Assembly (NCBI RefSeq): GCF_000219625.1
Contig: NC_018211.1
Location: forward strand, 682,001 to 746,000
Length of the DNA stretch: 64,000 nucleotides
Origin: Zymoseptoria tritici IPO323
Taxonomy: Eukaryota; Ascomycota; Dothideomycetes; Mycosphaerellales; Mycosphaerellaceae
Direction of reading: 5' to 3'
Shown: one piece after another, positions 54,649 to 64,000 of the stretch
Layout: every line of letters starts with the position of its first letter
How positions within the stretch are numbered: position 1 is the first letter of the stretch
The notes under the pieces: model-generated
Databases searched by the model: none
The model's input: only the letters and a program-made list of their open reading frames with translations
Told to the model about the DNA's origin: nothing
Position numbers and translations under genes: made by a program

Positions 54649-55529
54649 ATGGCGATCATGACGGCCGCTGAGCGCGCGAGACTGCTCGAGCTCGGCCAAT
54701 TGTTTGTACCGCTGCGATTCTGCCGCCAGTAATGCAGGCTGACTTATTTTACAGCGTCTTGAATCGTCTCGAGAAGGATTGTGCCATGCTCGCCAAAGCT
54801 GCGCACCCTGTACAGAAGGAAGAAGGAAGAATCGTAATTCGTCTCAATTTCCTCAGTGAGGACGAGAAAACGGCCATCCATCTCATGAAGTACGATGCAC
54901 AGAGGCTGCAAATACTGGGCGAGATCTTGAACGAGGATGGGACTATCTTTACCACTGAAGGCAACCGGACAGAAAGCTGGCTGCTGGAGAAATACAACAT
55001 CGGAACCAAGAAGACAACCAATGCGGACCAGGTCGAGTTCTGGAAATTGCGCCAGACGATGGACGAATTTTTGGCCAGCACCCTCGACACCACCCAGCAT
55101 TTGCTGGAGAAAGACGGCAGACTCGAGGGCGAAATGGATTGGAAACTCCAAGACTTTTTCGCGTGGGGTGATTATCTCCAGCGAGTTCCTGCTGCAGTAG
55201 GGAGGCAAAAATGCGCATTCTGCGGCGATCAGGAAGCGGATCATCGGGTGTTGCGGGCTTGTGGTAGCTGCAAGAAAACGCTCTACTGCGACAGGACATG
55301 TCAAAAGATGCACTGGCGCAAGGAGCATAAGGCGGTTTGCAAGAAAGCAGACAAAGCGGAGGGAACAGAGGACATGAAAGCGGAAGAGAGGCAGGAGAGG
55401 AAGGCCAAGGAGGGTGGAGCCGAGGCTGGTAAGGTTTTGGAGAAGATCAAGGAGATGAAGATTGAGGACAACGAGACTGAGGAGGGAAAAATGGCGGACA
55501 GCAAGGAAGGAAACCAAGGTTTGGTCTGA
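54649..55529 (+). CDS. Array gene 12: MYND protein with long Lys/Glu tail
   Basis: Exons 54649-54701 and 54755-55529 (53-nt intron) give 275 aa, the longest copy. N-terminus MAIMTAAERARLLELGQF, then VLNRLEKD. The core reads DAQRLQILGEILNEDGTIFT. The finger is complete: CAFCGDQEADHRVLRACGSC, YCDRTCQKMHW, EHKAVC. About 65 residues after it are dominated by Lys and Glu (ERQERKAKEGGAEAG and KIKEMKIEDNETEEG), probably a helical or disordered charged tail. It is the last array member and is convergent with SEC8. Confidence 0.88.
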
Positions 55530-55818
55530 GCACTCCACGACAAAAAGGAAGAGCGCCGACGCCTCATGTCTGGACTCAGATCGGCATTGAGACGTTGACA
55601 GCTGCAAATGCCAGGATGCAACGCAGCTCATGCGTGGAAGTGAAGGAGGTATAGCTCAAGCTCGACGACTTGGTGCGGGTTGCGTTGCGCTATGTGACTG
55701 CTTGTGTCATAATCACTCGTGAGTGAATGAGTTCTTCGACATCCAAGTGCAATCGTGACAGCAACCACAAGTGCCGAACAAGCCTCTCGTTCAACTGATG
55801 CAGCCACCAAGATATCGC

Positions 55819-58800
55819 TCACTCGATCCTCGCCACAAAGTCCTCCACGCTACCCTCCCTGCCGCTTCCCCAAGACAACCTCAGCAACGTCTTCAAATCC
55901 TCCTTCGCGTACCCCTCCTTCACGCCTTTCGTAACCAAATCCTCTGGATTCCTCGCAAATTCATAGAAACGGGCGGCAATTCCCAAATCGGCATCTGTCT
56001 GCATCGACATCTTTAACGTCTGCTGCAGGACCAATGTATTCAAGCCTAGCCTCTCAATACCAAACTTGTCCAAACCGCGCACACAGCCCACGAGAGACAC
56101 GAGCGCATTGTTGGCCAGCACGTCGATTTCGGCTGTGAGGAAGGCGTATTGCGGCTTTAGCAGGTTGGCGGCAATGGCGCTGTCGTAGGTTCCAAGGGCT
56201 GTGCAAAGGCTGAGGATCGCTGCGTCAGGATCGTTGTATGGCTGACCGAGGGCATAGGTCGTGTCCATGGCTGTGTAGATACCATGCAGGACGTGGAGGC
56301 GGAGATCGATATGCAGGGTGCGGAGGATGAGGGATGAAAGCTCAGTAAAGGATGACACAGCACCGTCGAAGGCGCTGGCGGTCTGCTCGTCTAAAGGGAG
56401 GTAGGGCGATGAGGGAGCGGTCGTGAGTTGTTGAGTTTGGGTCCAGCGGCGGCGGTCGTGGGGTTGGAGGTTGGCGGTCTCAACGGCGAATGGAGAGATG
56501 TAGCGGAGTTGTTGACAGCGAGAGGCGAGCCATTTCATGGAGACGTGCAGAGTGCAGAGCGCTGCGAGGGCTTTGCGGTCGTGGATGAGGTCGGCTTCTG
56601 CGAGGGTGCGGGTCTTGACGGTGTTGAGGAGGAGCGCAGTCTCCTTCTCTGCGAGAACAACGGCGTCGGCAGGACTGGCTTTGGTGAGATCGATCACAGT
56701 ATCGTTGATGTCTCCGCTTGTGGCCAGATGAGCTGCGAGGCGCATCTTGACGTCGCCTTCTTGCGCTAGCTGTGCTCGTTGCAGCAGACTCTTCGACCAC
56801 GAATAGCACTTGTCGTAGTACGTCCGCAATTGTGTGATGATGAGTTGACTGAAGCTCTGGTCGTGAGGAAGTGTATCCAACATGACGCAGAAAGCTTCGA
56901 TGAGTTCGTAAAATCGTGCTGTGCCTTTGAAGATCGGTCGCTGGGCGTGCATCTGCCATGTGGGATCGGTCTGGAAGGCGTCCATCTCGGTCATACTGCG
57001 GTTGCAAAGCTCCAGCAGAGTTTCATCCAGCTGTGGGTAGAAGACGTTGATCAGAAAGTCGTCGAGGAACGATGTCAAGGTGCTAGAGACAACGCCCGAG
57101 TTCGGCGGAACAACCTCTCGTAAGCGGTTGAGGAATGCAAGTGAGGGCTTGAGCAGGATGCCCATGTTGAACACGCTTGGCTCCACCAGCAACTTGTGAC
57201 CTGTCGCCGACACATCTGCTATTCTACCGCGTTCCCGCTTCGCCTGTTGCGCACTGTTGCCGATCAAGCCGGGGACAGATTGCTTCAATATGAACTCAAG
57301 ATCTTCACGCTCGGTGGCGAGCTCATTAGACTTGCTGTCCGTGTCTGCCATCTTGAAAAGCTTCCGATTCCGGTCGCGCGGTTGGGCACGAAAGATATTG
57401 GCGCTGGAGTCAGCCTGCTGCCGTGATCGATGGCCGACATTTCCTGCTGTGGCCAGATGATCGTGCAATAACGACCGAATCTCGCTCTGGAGGAGCTTCC
57501 ATAGTTCCCGGAAACTGCGATTCAAGGCTGGATCTTCGTGTGAGTCTCTCCGTATTATGGCTGCAGTAACATCGTGAAGTACGCGATGTCCCTCCGCTAT
57601 CGCCTCATACCTCGCGTATAAGGTGGTCAGTAGATCCTCTAGTGTGGCCTGCCGCTCTCCTTGTGGTCCAGCAGTGAAGCCCGACTTCTGCTGACCTCTC
57701 GTAGCTGTTCGTAAGATTGCAGGATGTCTTTGCTCGACCTCCATATGCGAACGCTCGACGACAGTGAATAGCTCGACCGGCAAACGGTTCTCAATGGCAT
57801 CAACAGCCACATCTAGCCTAGCCATCTTGTTCAACGACTCCAACAACAGTTGTATGTAATAGAATGTGTCAGCCTCGGGATTGCGAGTCGTGTCTTCGGC
57901 CATCGGTCGAGATCCATCGTAATTCTCCAGAAATTGATGCATTGCTCGCTGGGCCACGTCAATGGATGCTGTTGAGGGATCTCGCTTCATATGCGATTTC
58001 CACCGCTCCTCACAGTATGGACTTTTGAGGTAGAGATGGTTGTGTAGTTCCTCGACAAGGATGTCGGTAAGGGAATGCTCCTGGTTGCTCAAGTAGACTC
58101 GCAGATCGCTCAAAGCTCCAATTTCTTCCATCTCTGGCTTCCTGATCATTTTGAGCGCATCTTGCAGCGTGTCGACAGCGCCAAGAAAGCGCTTTTCCGA
58201 TATTTGAGCTTCGAGCTGTTCTGGAACAGCCTGCAGCTGCTCGATCGTGCCGAGGACCTGCAGCATCTGGTCGTAGCTCTGGCTGCTCTGCGCGAAGGCT
58301 TTCAATTCCGGGCGAGGACTCGCCAGACTGCTCTTCGCCAGGACCAGACCGCCTCGCAGGGTTCGCACTCGATGCTGAGATGCCACAATGGCAGCCTGTA
58401 TCTTGTGGAATGTACCGATACTACTGTTGAATCCTTGATGGTGCTCGTTCACAATGACCTTGAGCGCATTCTGTAGCTGCTGATGAACATCCTGGAACTG
58501 TTCATACTGATCTGCTAGACCAAGTGACGACGGGTCCATTAGTTGCAAGGCGACCTTGACGGGTATGCAATTGTCGGAAGACATGAAAGACCATTGCCGG
58601 TCGATGAAGCGTAGGATATCTGTCGGGTTTGTGAGCTTCTCATTCGAGAAAGGCAATCCATAGTAGGATGAGTCGCGTCGGCTTGGCATGCAAGTCGAAT
58701 ACCGCATGCTGTTTTGCGATCTTGTGTCCATGGGGTGCTGCCAGTACATCATAACAGTGATTACTCACCTTCTACTTGTCCACTGGCAGGTCCATATCGC

Positions 58801-59039
58801 GATGCGACCCTGCTCCTGCTCCTGCTCTCGCTGTCGTACCCTCCATCCTCTTGCCCTCCAAGTCGTGATGGCTGACGTGGTGCACGAAGCCCTCCATATG
58901 TGCCTGGCCCACCGCGAGATCGACTCCGGTCCTCCACGCTGTTCTCGCGACTGCTATCGTATTCAAACCGGCCTAGCATGTTTCCACCTCCATTTGTGTG
59001 GTTGGACGTGCCATTGGTCTGCTGGCGCATCCACGACAT
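55819..59039 (-). CDS. SEC8: Exocyst complex component Sec8
   Basis: Subunit of the octameric exocyst that tethers secretory vesicles at sites of polarised growth such as hyphal tips. Exons 59039-58769 and 58619-55819 with a 149-nt intron give 1,023 aa. The join yields QVEDILRFIDRQWSFM, matching the start of the Sec8 domain. The following DPSSLGLADQYEQF and AIVNEHHQ-like, GFNSSIGTFHKIQ segments are diagnostic (here VIVNEHHQGFNSSIGTFHKI). The first 90 residues are Ser/Arg/Gly-rich and disordered. ATG 59039 is the first ATG in frame; an in-frame stop lies upstream near 59140, so the start is this ATG unless a further 5' exon exists. The rest is helical, ending DFVARIE. Confidence 0.92.
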
Positions 59040-59488
59040 GCTGGCAGGGGAAAGAGAGGTCGGTCGTTCGGCGTTGCCGTGAGGGAAAGCTATGCTCGGA
59101 CTTTCATGGCGATATGGCACTATTGGCGACCGTCCGATCTATCAGCGACGATACGCAACAAAGTATTAGAGAAATATGTTGTCTTGTGAAGCTCCCATGT
59201 CCACAGCATCGCGGAGGTGACGCGGGATTGAGGCTCTGCGGCACGTGCCATCGCGCTTCTGAAGTTCACGACACGGCGATCACTTTCAATCCATCGCGAC
59301 AATTCATCGACTCCACCCTTGACCGCACCACCACCGTCCCTACATCCAATACGTCGCGCCGAGTTGCTTCAATCGGCGTCCCACAGCTTCACTTCTTCAT
59401 CCCGGAAATGGCGACCTAAGCCTGCGACACAACGATATTGAATGAACGACGCAGGCCGGCAAACCTCGAACAGCACACTTCGATCGTG
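59040..59488. promoter_or_regulatory. Divergent promoter region, SEC8 / CTR9
   Basis: 449 bp between the two start codons, expected to drive both genes. Part of it is open in the SEC8 frame without an ATG. Confidence 0.45.
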
Positions 59489-62400
59489 ATGGCGACGCTC
59501 ACGAATGGCCACCGGAAGGGCGTCAATGGGACTTCTGCACCGAAATCCTTCGTCCGGTTCTCAGACATCCCCAATGCGATCGATGTACCTGTCGGCATCG
59601 ACGCAGGTGATGGTGATGAAGCTGTCAACATCGATCTGACCGAGGAGCTGGAGGATGTCAGCGAGCTGTGTGACTTGCTGCAGAATGAAAGAGCGGCGCG
59701 CAATATCTGGATAACAATCGCATTCTCGTACGCCAAGCAAAAGAATGCCGATACTGCGATTGAGATCTTGAACAAAGGCTTGGAGGCCAAGCAAGACGGC
59801 ACAAATGAGGATCGGCTCAGTATACTGGCATGTCTTTGCTGGCTGTATTTGTGGAAATGTCGTCGGGCGCCTCGAGTGAAACCTCTGCCTCCTGCGGATG
59901 AACGGAACAAGGAGTACTGGCTGGCCGCTGCGACAAGCACGGTCAACGAGGCGTCCAGAATCAATCCTTCGTACCCTCCGCTCTATCTTGCTCGCGGCAC
60001 GGCCCATCTTCTGCGTGCTTCGCTGCAACCAGTCAAGTACGGACCTGGCTCGGAGCATTCAGACCGAAATGACACCCTCAAGCAAGCCATCAGATGCTTC
60101 GACGATGCATACCGCGCCTCGAACCAGAAGAACGTGATGGCCATTGTTGGCAAAGCCAAGGCGCAGTTCTCAATGGGCAAATTCGCCGAGGCGTATGTAC
60201 TATACCAACAGGTGCTGGATCGCGCGCCGGATATGATCGACCCGGACCCACGAATCGGCATCGGCTGTTGTCTGTGGCAGCTCGGTCACAAGGAGAACGC
60301 GAAGGATGCATGGACTCGAGCTCTGGCACTCAACAAAGTGTCGGTGGGCGCAAATATCCTGCTCGGCCTTTACCACTTGGACGAGGGCAGCCATCACAAC
60401 TCGAACAGCCCTGAATTTGCAGATATCTACAAAAAGGCCATGACAACATATATCCAAACCGCCTTCAAGCTCGACGACATGCAAGCGATGACATGCTCAA
60501 CATTTGGCCAATACTTCCTCGGTCGAAAGAATTGGGCGAATGTCGACCGTCTGGCAAAGCGCGCAATTGAGCGCACTGATGTTGGCACAATTGCCAGCGA
60601 CGGATGGTACCTCTTGGCTCGGAAAGATCACTACGAGGGAGATCTTGCAAAAGCACAAGAGCACTACAGCAAGGCTGATCAGGCGCGTGGTGGAGACGAC
60701 AAGGGATTCCTGCCTGCGAAGTTCGGTGTGGCACAGTTGAAGACCTTAATGAACGATTACGATGGTGCAAAATTCAGACTGGAGAAGATGGTGTCAACAA
60801 ACAAGAGCGTGGAAGCGTTGACTTTGCTCGGAATCCTGCATGCCGAGGACGTATACACGAGTCAAGCAGCTGGATCTCGAGAGGACAAAAGCTCCGAACG
60901 CAAAAAGGCCATTGCGCTGCTCGAGCAAGTACGCGTCGCCTGGAAGGATGGAAAGAAGAAGATCTCGCCAGACTCTTCTGTCCTGCTGAATCTCGCCCGA
61001 TTGTACGAATCGGATCAACCCGACAAGGCACTGGCATGTTTGGAGCAAGTCGAGCAGATGGAGATTGACGAGATCTCGGATGAAGACCTGCCGGAAGAGA
61101 TCGAGGAGGATGAGGCGGCCGTGAGAAGTGCCAAGAGGGACATGCTCAGCCCACAGTTGTTGAACAACATCGGCTGCTTCCACTTTCAGGCGGAGAAGTA
61201 TCCGTTAGCTCGACAAGACTTCCAAGCAGCGCTAAGGTCAAGCGTGGCTATCGGCAACAAGGACGAGTCGGTCGACACTGATGCTCTTGTCTCAACCATC
61301 AGCTACAACCTGGCCCGCACGTACGAAGCCGAAGGCATGGAGGACGATGCGCAGAAAATCTACTCCAGTCTGCTCGAAAAACATCCTGACTACATTGATG
61401 CCAGGGCTCGTGTGGCGTACATCACGCTCCACACTGATCCAGCGGAAGGTGCTAACGCGATCAAGTCGTTATTGGAGTCAGAGCCTGACAATCTGGAAAT
61501 TCGCGCATTGTATGGCTGGTACATCAATCGAAACAAGAAGCGTACCCTTCAACTTAACGAGGATCAAGAGCAACGCCATTACAAGCACACGCTCATGGAG
61601 AAGGACAAGCACGACATTTACTCGCTCACAGGACTTGGAAACTTGCATCTGGCTGTCGCAAGAGAGTCGCCGCGAGACACAGACCAGCACAAAGAGCGCC
61701 GCAGCAAGACATACATGCGTGCCATCGAGTTCTTCGACAAAGTGCTAACTCTGGATCCCAAGAACGCCTTTGCCGCTCAAGGCATGGGTATTGCCATGGT
61801 AGAAGAGAAGAAAGACACCAGCGCCGCTGTCCAGATCTTTTCGAGAGTAAGAGAAAGCATCAAAGACCCCTCTGTTCACATCAATCTCGGTCACGTCTTT
61901 TGCGACCTCAAACAATTCTCGCGCGCCATCGAAAACTACGAACTGGCTCTGGCAAAGTCAAGAGATGCTGATCCACAGACGATGGCATGTCTTGGCCGTG
62001 CCTGGCTCATGCGCGGTCGTGCAGAAAAGAACCTCGAAGCTTTCAAGACGAGTCTGGACTACTCCGAGCAAGCAGTGAAGGAAGCTCCGGACAACATCAG
62101 CTTCAAATTCAACGTTGCATTCGTGAGGATGCTGATTGCACAGCAAATGATCGCACTGCCCGAAGCCGACAAGACACTGTCAGATGTGGAAACCGCAGTC
62201 ACAGGCCTGGACCTTGCCATTGAGTCTTTCACCGAGATCGCGAAAAGTCCAAATGCCCCATTTCCTCGCCATGACATCGAACAGCGCGCCAACATGGGTC
62301 GCAACACGATGAAACGCCAACTTGCCACGACTGTGGACAAGCAAGCCGACTACGAACGCAAGCATGCCACTCGTCTCGATGAGGCTCGCAAGCGCCGTGA

Positions 62401-63139
62401 AGCAGAGATTGCCAAGCGGCAAGAAGAGAAGCGCATCGCGGACGAGAAAGCGGAAGAGGAGCGCCGCAAGATCAAAGAAGAGCGCGAGAAGATGGCCGAG
62501 GAGGACCGTGAGCTTATTGCGAAGCGTCTAGAGGAGGAGAGAGCTCGGGAAGCAGCAGAGTACACGACCGATCCGGACACAGGCGAGCGAAAGAAGCGCG
62601 AGAAGCGGCCGAAGGAGAAGCGGCCGAAGCGCAAAAAGAAGGGCGAGGACTCAGACACGGGTGACGAAGGTCCATCGTATGCCACAGATGAGGACGGCGG
62701 CCGTAGACGCCCACGCAGCAAGGCTGCGAGCGCTACAGGCAGTGATGGCGAGGCACCGAGAAAGAAGAAGAAGAGACGCTTGGACAAGGCCAAGGGCGCG
62801 GCGGTCAAGAATTCGAAGTACAAGTCTGCGGAGACTGTGCAGGATTCAGACGACGACGACGATGCTGGGTTGCAGCCTGCTGCACCTTCTGCTCCGAAGT
62901 CCGACGACGCTGGAACTCCTGCAGTGGATAGTGATGCTGCGGACGATGCGATGGCGGATGGAGGCGATGAGGATGACGAAGATGAAGAGCGCGTCGTACG
63001 TCCTCAGCGGAAGAAGGCTGCAAGGATCGTGGACGACGACGATGATGAGGATGGTGGCGTGGCAGTTCCTACCGGTGACACTTCGATGGTGGACGATAGC
63101 GTTGCGGCAGCGGGAGACTCGGACCACGGAGGCTCATGA
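59489..63139 (+). CDS. CTR9: Paf1 complex subunit Ctr9 (TPR protein)
   Basis: Scaffold of the Paf1 complex, which travels with RNA polymerase II and supports histone H2B ubiquitylation and H3K4/K36 methylation. A single exon of 1,216 aa starts at ATG 59489 (MATLTNGH); an upstream TTG was rejected. Residues about 60-960 form a long series of tetratricopeptide repeats, for example AIEILNKGLEAKQ, GKFAEAYVLYQQVLDRAPD and AIENYELALAKSRD. From about 960 the chain is a long charged coiled coil (KRREAEIAKRQEEKRIADEK), then a very basic stretch (KRPKEKRPKRKKK) and an acidic Asp/Glu-rich C-terminus, as in other Ctr9 proteins. Length fits the family. Confidence 0.95.
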   Translation: MATLTNGHRKGVNGTSAPKSFVRFSDIPNAIDVPVGIDAGDGDEAVNIDLTEELEDVSELCDLLQNERAARNIWITIAFSYAKQKNADTAIEILNKGLEAKQDGTNEDRLSILACLCWLYLWKCRRAPRVKPLPPADERNKEYWLAAATSTVNEASRINPSYPPLYLARGTAHLLRASLQPVKYGPGSEHSDRNDTLKQAIRCFDDAYRASNQKNVMAIVGKAKAQFSMGKFAEAYVLYQQVLDRAPDMIDPDPRIGIGCCLWQLGHKENAKDAWTRALALNKVSVGANILLGLYHLDEGSHHNSNSPEFADIYKKAMTTYIQTAFKLDDMQAMTCSTFGQYFLGRKNWANVDRLAKRAIERTDVGTIASDGWYLLARKDHYEGDLAKAQEHYSKADQARGGDDKGFLPAKFGVAQLKTLMNDYDGAKFRLEKMVSTNKSVEALTLLGILHAEDVYTSQAAGSREDKSSERKKAIALLEQVRVAWKDGKKKISPDSSVLLNLARLYESDQPDKALACLEQVEQMEIDEISDEDLPEEIEEDEAAVRSAKRDMLSPQLLNNIGCFHFQAEKYPLARQDFQAALRSSVAIGNKDESVDTDALVSTISYNLARTYEAEGMEDDAQKIYSSLLEKHPDYIDARARVAYITLHTDPAEGANAIKSLLESEPDNLEIRALYGWYINRNKKRTLQLNEDQEQRHYKHTLMEKDKHDIYSLTGLGNLHLAVARESPRDTDQHKERRSKTYMRAIEFFDKVLTLDPKNAFAAQGMGIAMVEEKKDTSAAVQIFSRVRESIKDPSVHINLGHVFCDLKQFSRAIENYELALAKSRDADPQTMACLGRAWLMRGRAEKNLEAFKTSLDYSEQAVKEAPDNISFKFNVAFVRMLIAQQMIALPEADKTLSDVETAVTGLDLAIESFTEIAKSPNAPFPRHDIEQRANMGRNTMKRQLATTVDKQADYERKHATRLDEARKRREAEIAKRQEEKRIADEKAEEERRKIKEEREKMAEEDRELIAKRLEEERAREAAEYTTDPDTGERKKREKRPKEKRPKRKKKGEDSDTGDEGPSYATDEDGGRRRPRSKAASATGSDGEAPRKKKKRRLDKAKGAAVKNSKYKSAETVQDSDDDDDAGLQPAAPSAPKSDDAGTPAVDSDAADDAMADGGDEDDEDEERVVRPQRKKAARIVDDDDDEDGGVAVPTGDTSMVDDSVAAAGDSDHGGS

Positions 63140-64000
63140 GAGGGGTTGCCGCGATGGGATCGAGGTCATTTGCCTGTCGGCGGTCAGTTCATCTCCAACA
63201 CCTTTGTGATTCGAAAGCGCGGCGTTGGCATGTCACTGCTGCTAGGGACGGCAAGATCGTGCTCGGCAGCGTCAACATTAGAGAGGTGGGCTGTACTCGT
63301 ATTTGGAAAAGTTTGAGCACCAGTGTAGTGTATAAAGACCAGAGAAACTATTCATCAGCCAAACTCCTTCCATTGTCCCCAGTGCTCACCATGCCTGGAT
63401 CTCCTTCGACTGTGCCTGGTTACAATACGAGAAACCCACTTCTGCCACTCAAGCCTTCACTAGACATCGGATCCCTACCAACATTTCTCGCCTGACAGCT
63501 CGGTCCTGCCCCTGGTCCATGTCTGACCCGCCAAATTCGGGACATTACTTAGCGTCCTGCCGGATGAGGCCAATTGTCTTGCAAACCGAGGATTTGGTGG
63601 CTGAGACTAGACCAGGGATGATTTGGCTATAGGCATGGTATGTTCGGGATAGTGGGAAGGAAAATTGTCGGCGACATGGAGGACGTGTGATTAAATGGCA
63701 GAGGGGCGGTAGGAAATTGGGGCCGAGGATGTTTCACAGTGAGACAAGAGAAGATGTTGGATGACGATGATGGTGGCCATATCGACGAGAGGAGGAGGGT
63801 CGTATCAAAGTCGTCAGATACGTTGTACTATACAAGTGAAGTGGGTATGGCCAGATGCAAAGGACTCATTCGCGACAGTATCGCAAGCCCACGCCGAAAC
63901 CCATCCTCACGCAATGCCCTCTGGCTCTCGACTCCAGCCCCACTGGAATTGCATCTCGCTCCGCCTAGCTTCCGTACTGCAGCCCGTATCCTTCTCGATT
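63140..64000. other. Right-end region with no supported gene
   Basis: 861 bp after CTR9, including its 3' UTR. Open frames are short and unrecognised. A gene starting beyond the window edge may have its flank here. Confidence 0.4.

Larger units (their letters stand above)
42629..55529 (+). repeat. Tandem array of twelve MYND zinc-finger paralogues
   Basis: Twelve related genes lie head to tail on the + strand, starting at 42629, 43688, 44862, 45948, 47006, 48044, 49175, 50175, 51339, 52472, 53576 and 54649, i.e. every 1.00-1.17 kb. All share a short first exon, a phase-2 intron at the same codon, and a second exon ending in a MYND finger. Copies are diverged at the protein level, so the array is not a recent amplification throughout. 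Spacers of about 300-460 bp hold only promoters and 3' ends. No foreign gene interrupts the array. Confidence 0.95.

Noticed and set aside
59040..59120. 27-codon N-terminal extension of Sec8
   Set aside because: It begins at GTG, and an in-frame stop lies just upstream, so ATG 59039 was taken as the start.

Overview
The window is a gene-dense stretch of a filamentous ascomycete chromosome (Pezizomycotina; Dothideomycetes/Capnodiales is my best guess, not proven). The signs are short spliceosomal introns (mostly 50-60 nt, GT..AG, with CTAAC/CTGAC-like branch sites), pyrimidine-rich leaders, closely packed genes on both strands, and characteristic fungal families (Ytp1, RFX regulator, STAND/NACHT receptor, fungal ArsH). 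I support 30 protein-coding loci, most reconstructed here by joining exons. I found no tRNA, rRNA, transposon or CRISPR.

Left part (1-42.2 kb), in order: aminopeptidase P (+), intradiol dioxygenase (-), a STAND/NACHT NLR-like protein (+), ArsH (-), SF3a60/Prp9 (-) head-to-head with the eIF4A3/Fal1 helicase (+), peptidyl-tRNA hydrolase (-), an RFX regulator (-), Yop1/REEP (+), a 1,706-residue ATRX/Rad54-like SNF2 ATPase (-), glutathione synthetase (+), a TMEM198-like (DUF4203) membrane protein (+), an LLPH/YBL028C-like protein (-), a Siz/PIAS SUMO ligase (+), a Swi5/Sae3-like recombination mediator (-) and Ytp1 (+). These are mostly ordinary single-copy genes, often in divergent pairs sharing a short promoter region.

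Middle (42.6-55.5 kb): the standout is a head-to-tail array of twelve paralogous small genes on the + strand, one about every 1.1 kb. Each has a short first exon ending in a conserved ERARLxKLGxL-type motif, a phase-2 intron of 51-61 nt at the same codon, then a second exon with a helical region (NHLEKxR ... DAxxLLxLGxxLGxDG) and a C-terminal MYND-type zinc finger. The copies show birth-and-death evolution. One has a nonsense codon inside the MYND finger, one is shredded by frameshifts, one has a frameshift early in exon 2, and one has a frameshift that removes the last MYND cysteine. One has lost the first MYND cysteine and one has duplicated half of the finger. Five consecutive copies share a 22-bp upstream element ending in a TGACGT (CRE/bZIP-like) core. 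I know of no described function for this array; it is the best candidate here for an undescribed system.

Right part (55.8-64 kb): exocyst subunit Sec8 (-), divergent from the Paf1-complex TPR subunit Ctr9 (+), then about 0.86 kb with no gene I can support.
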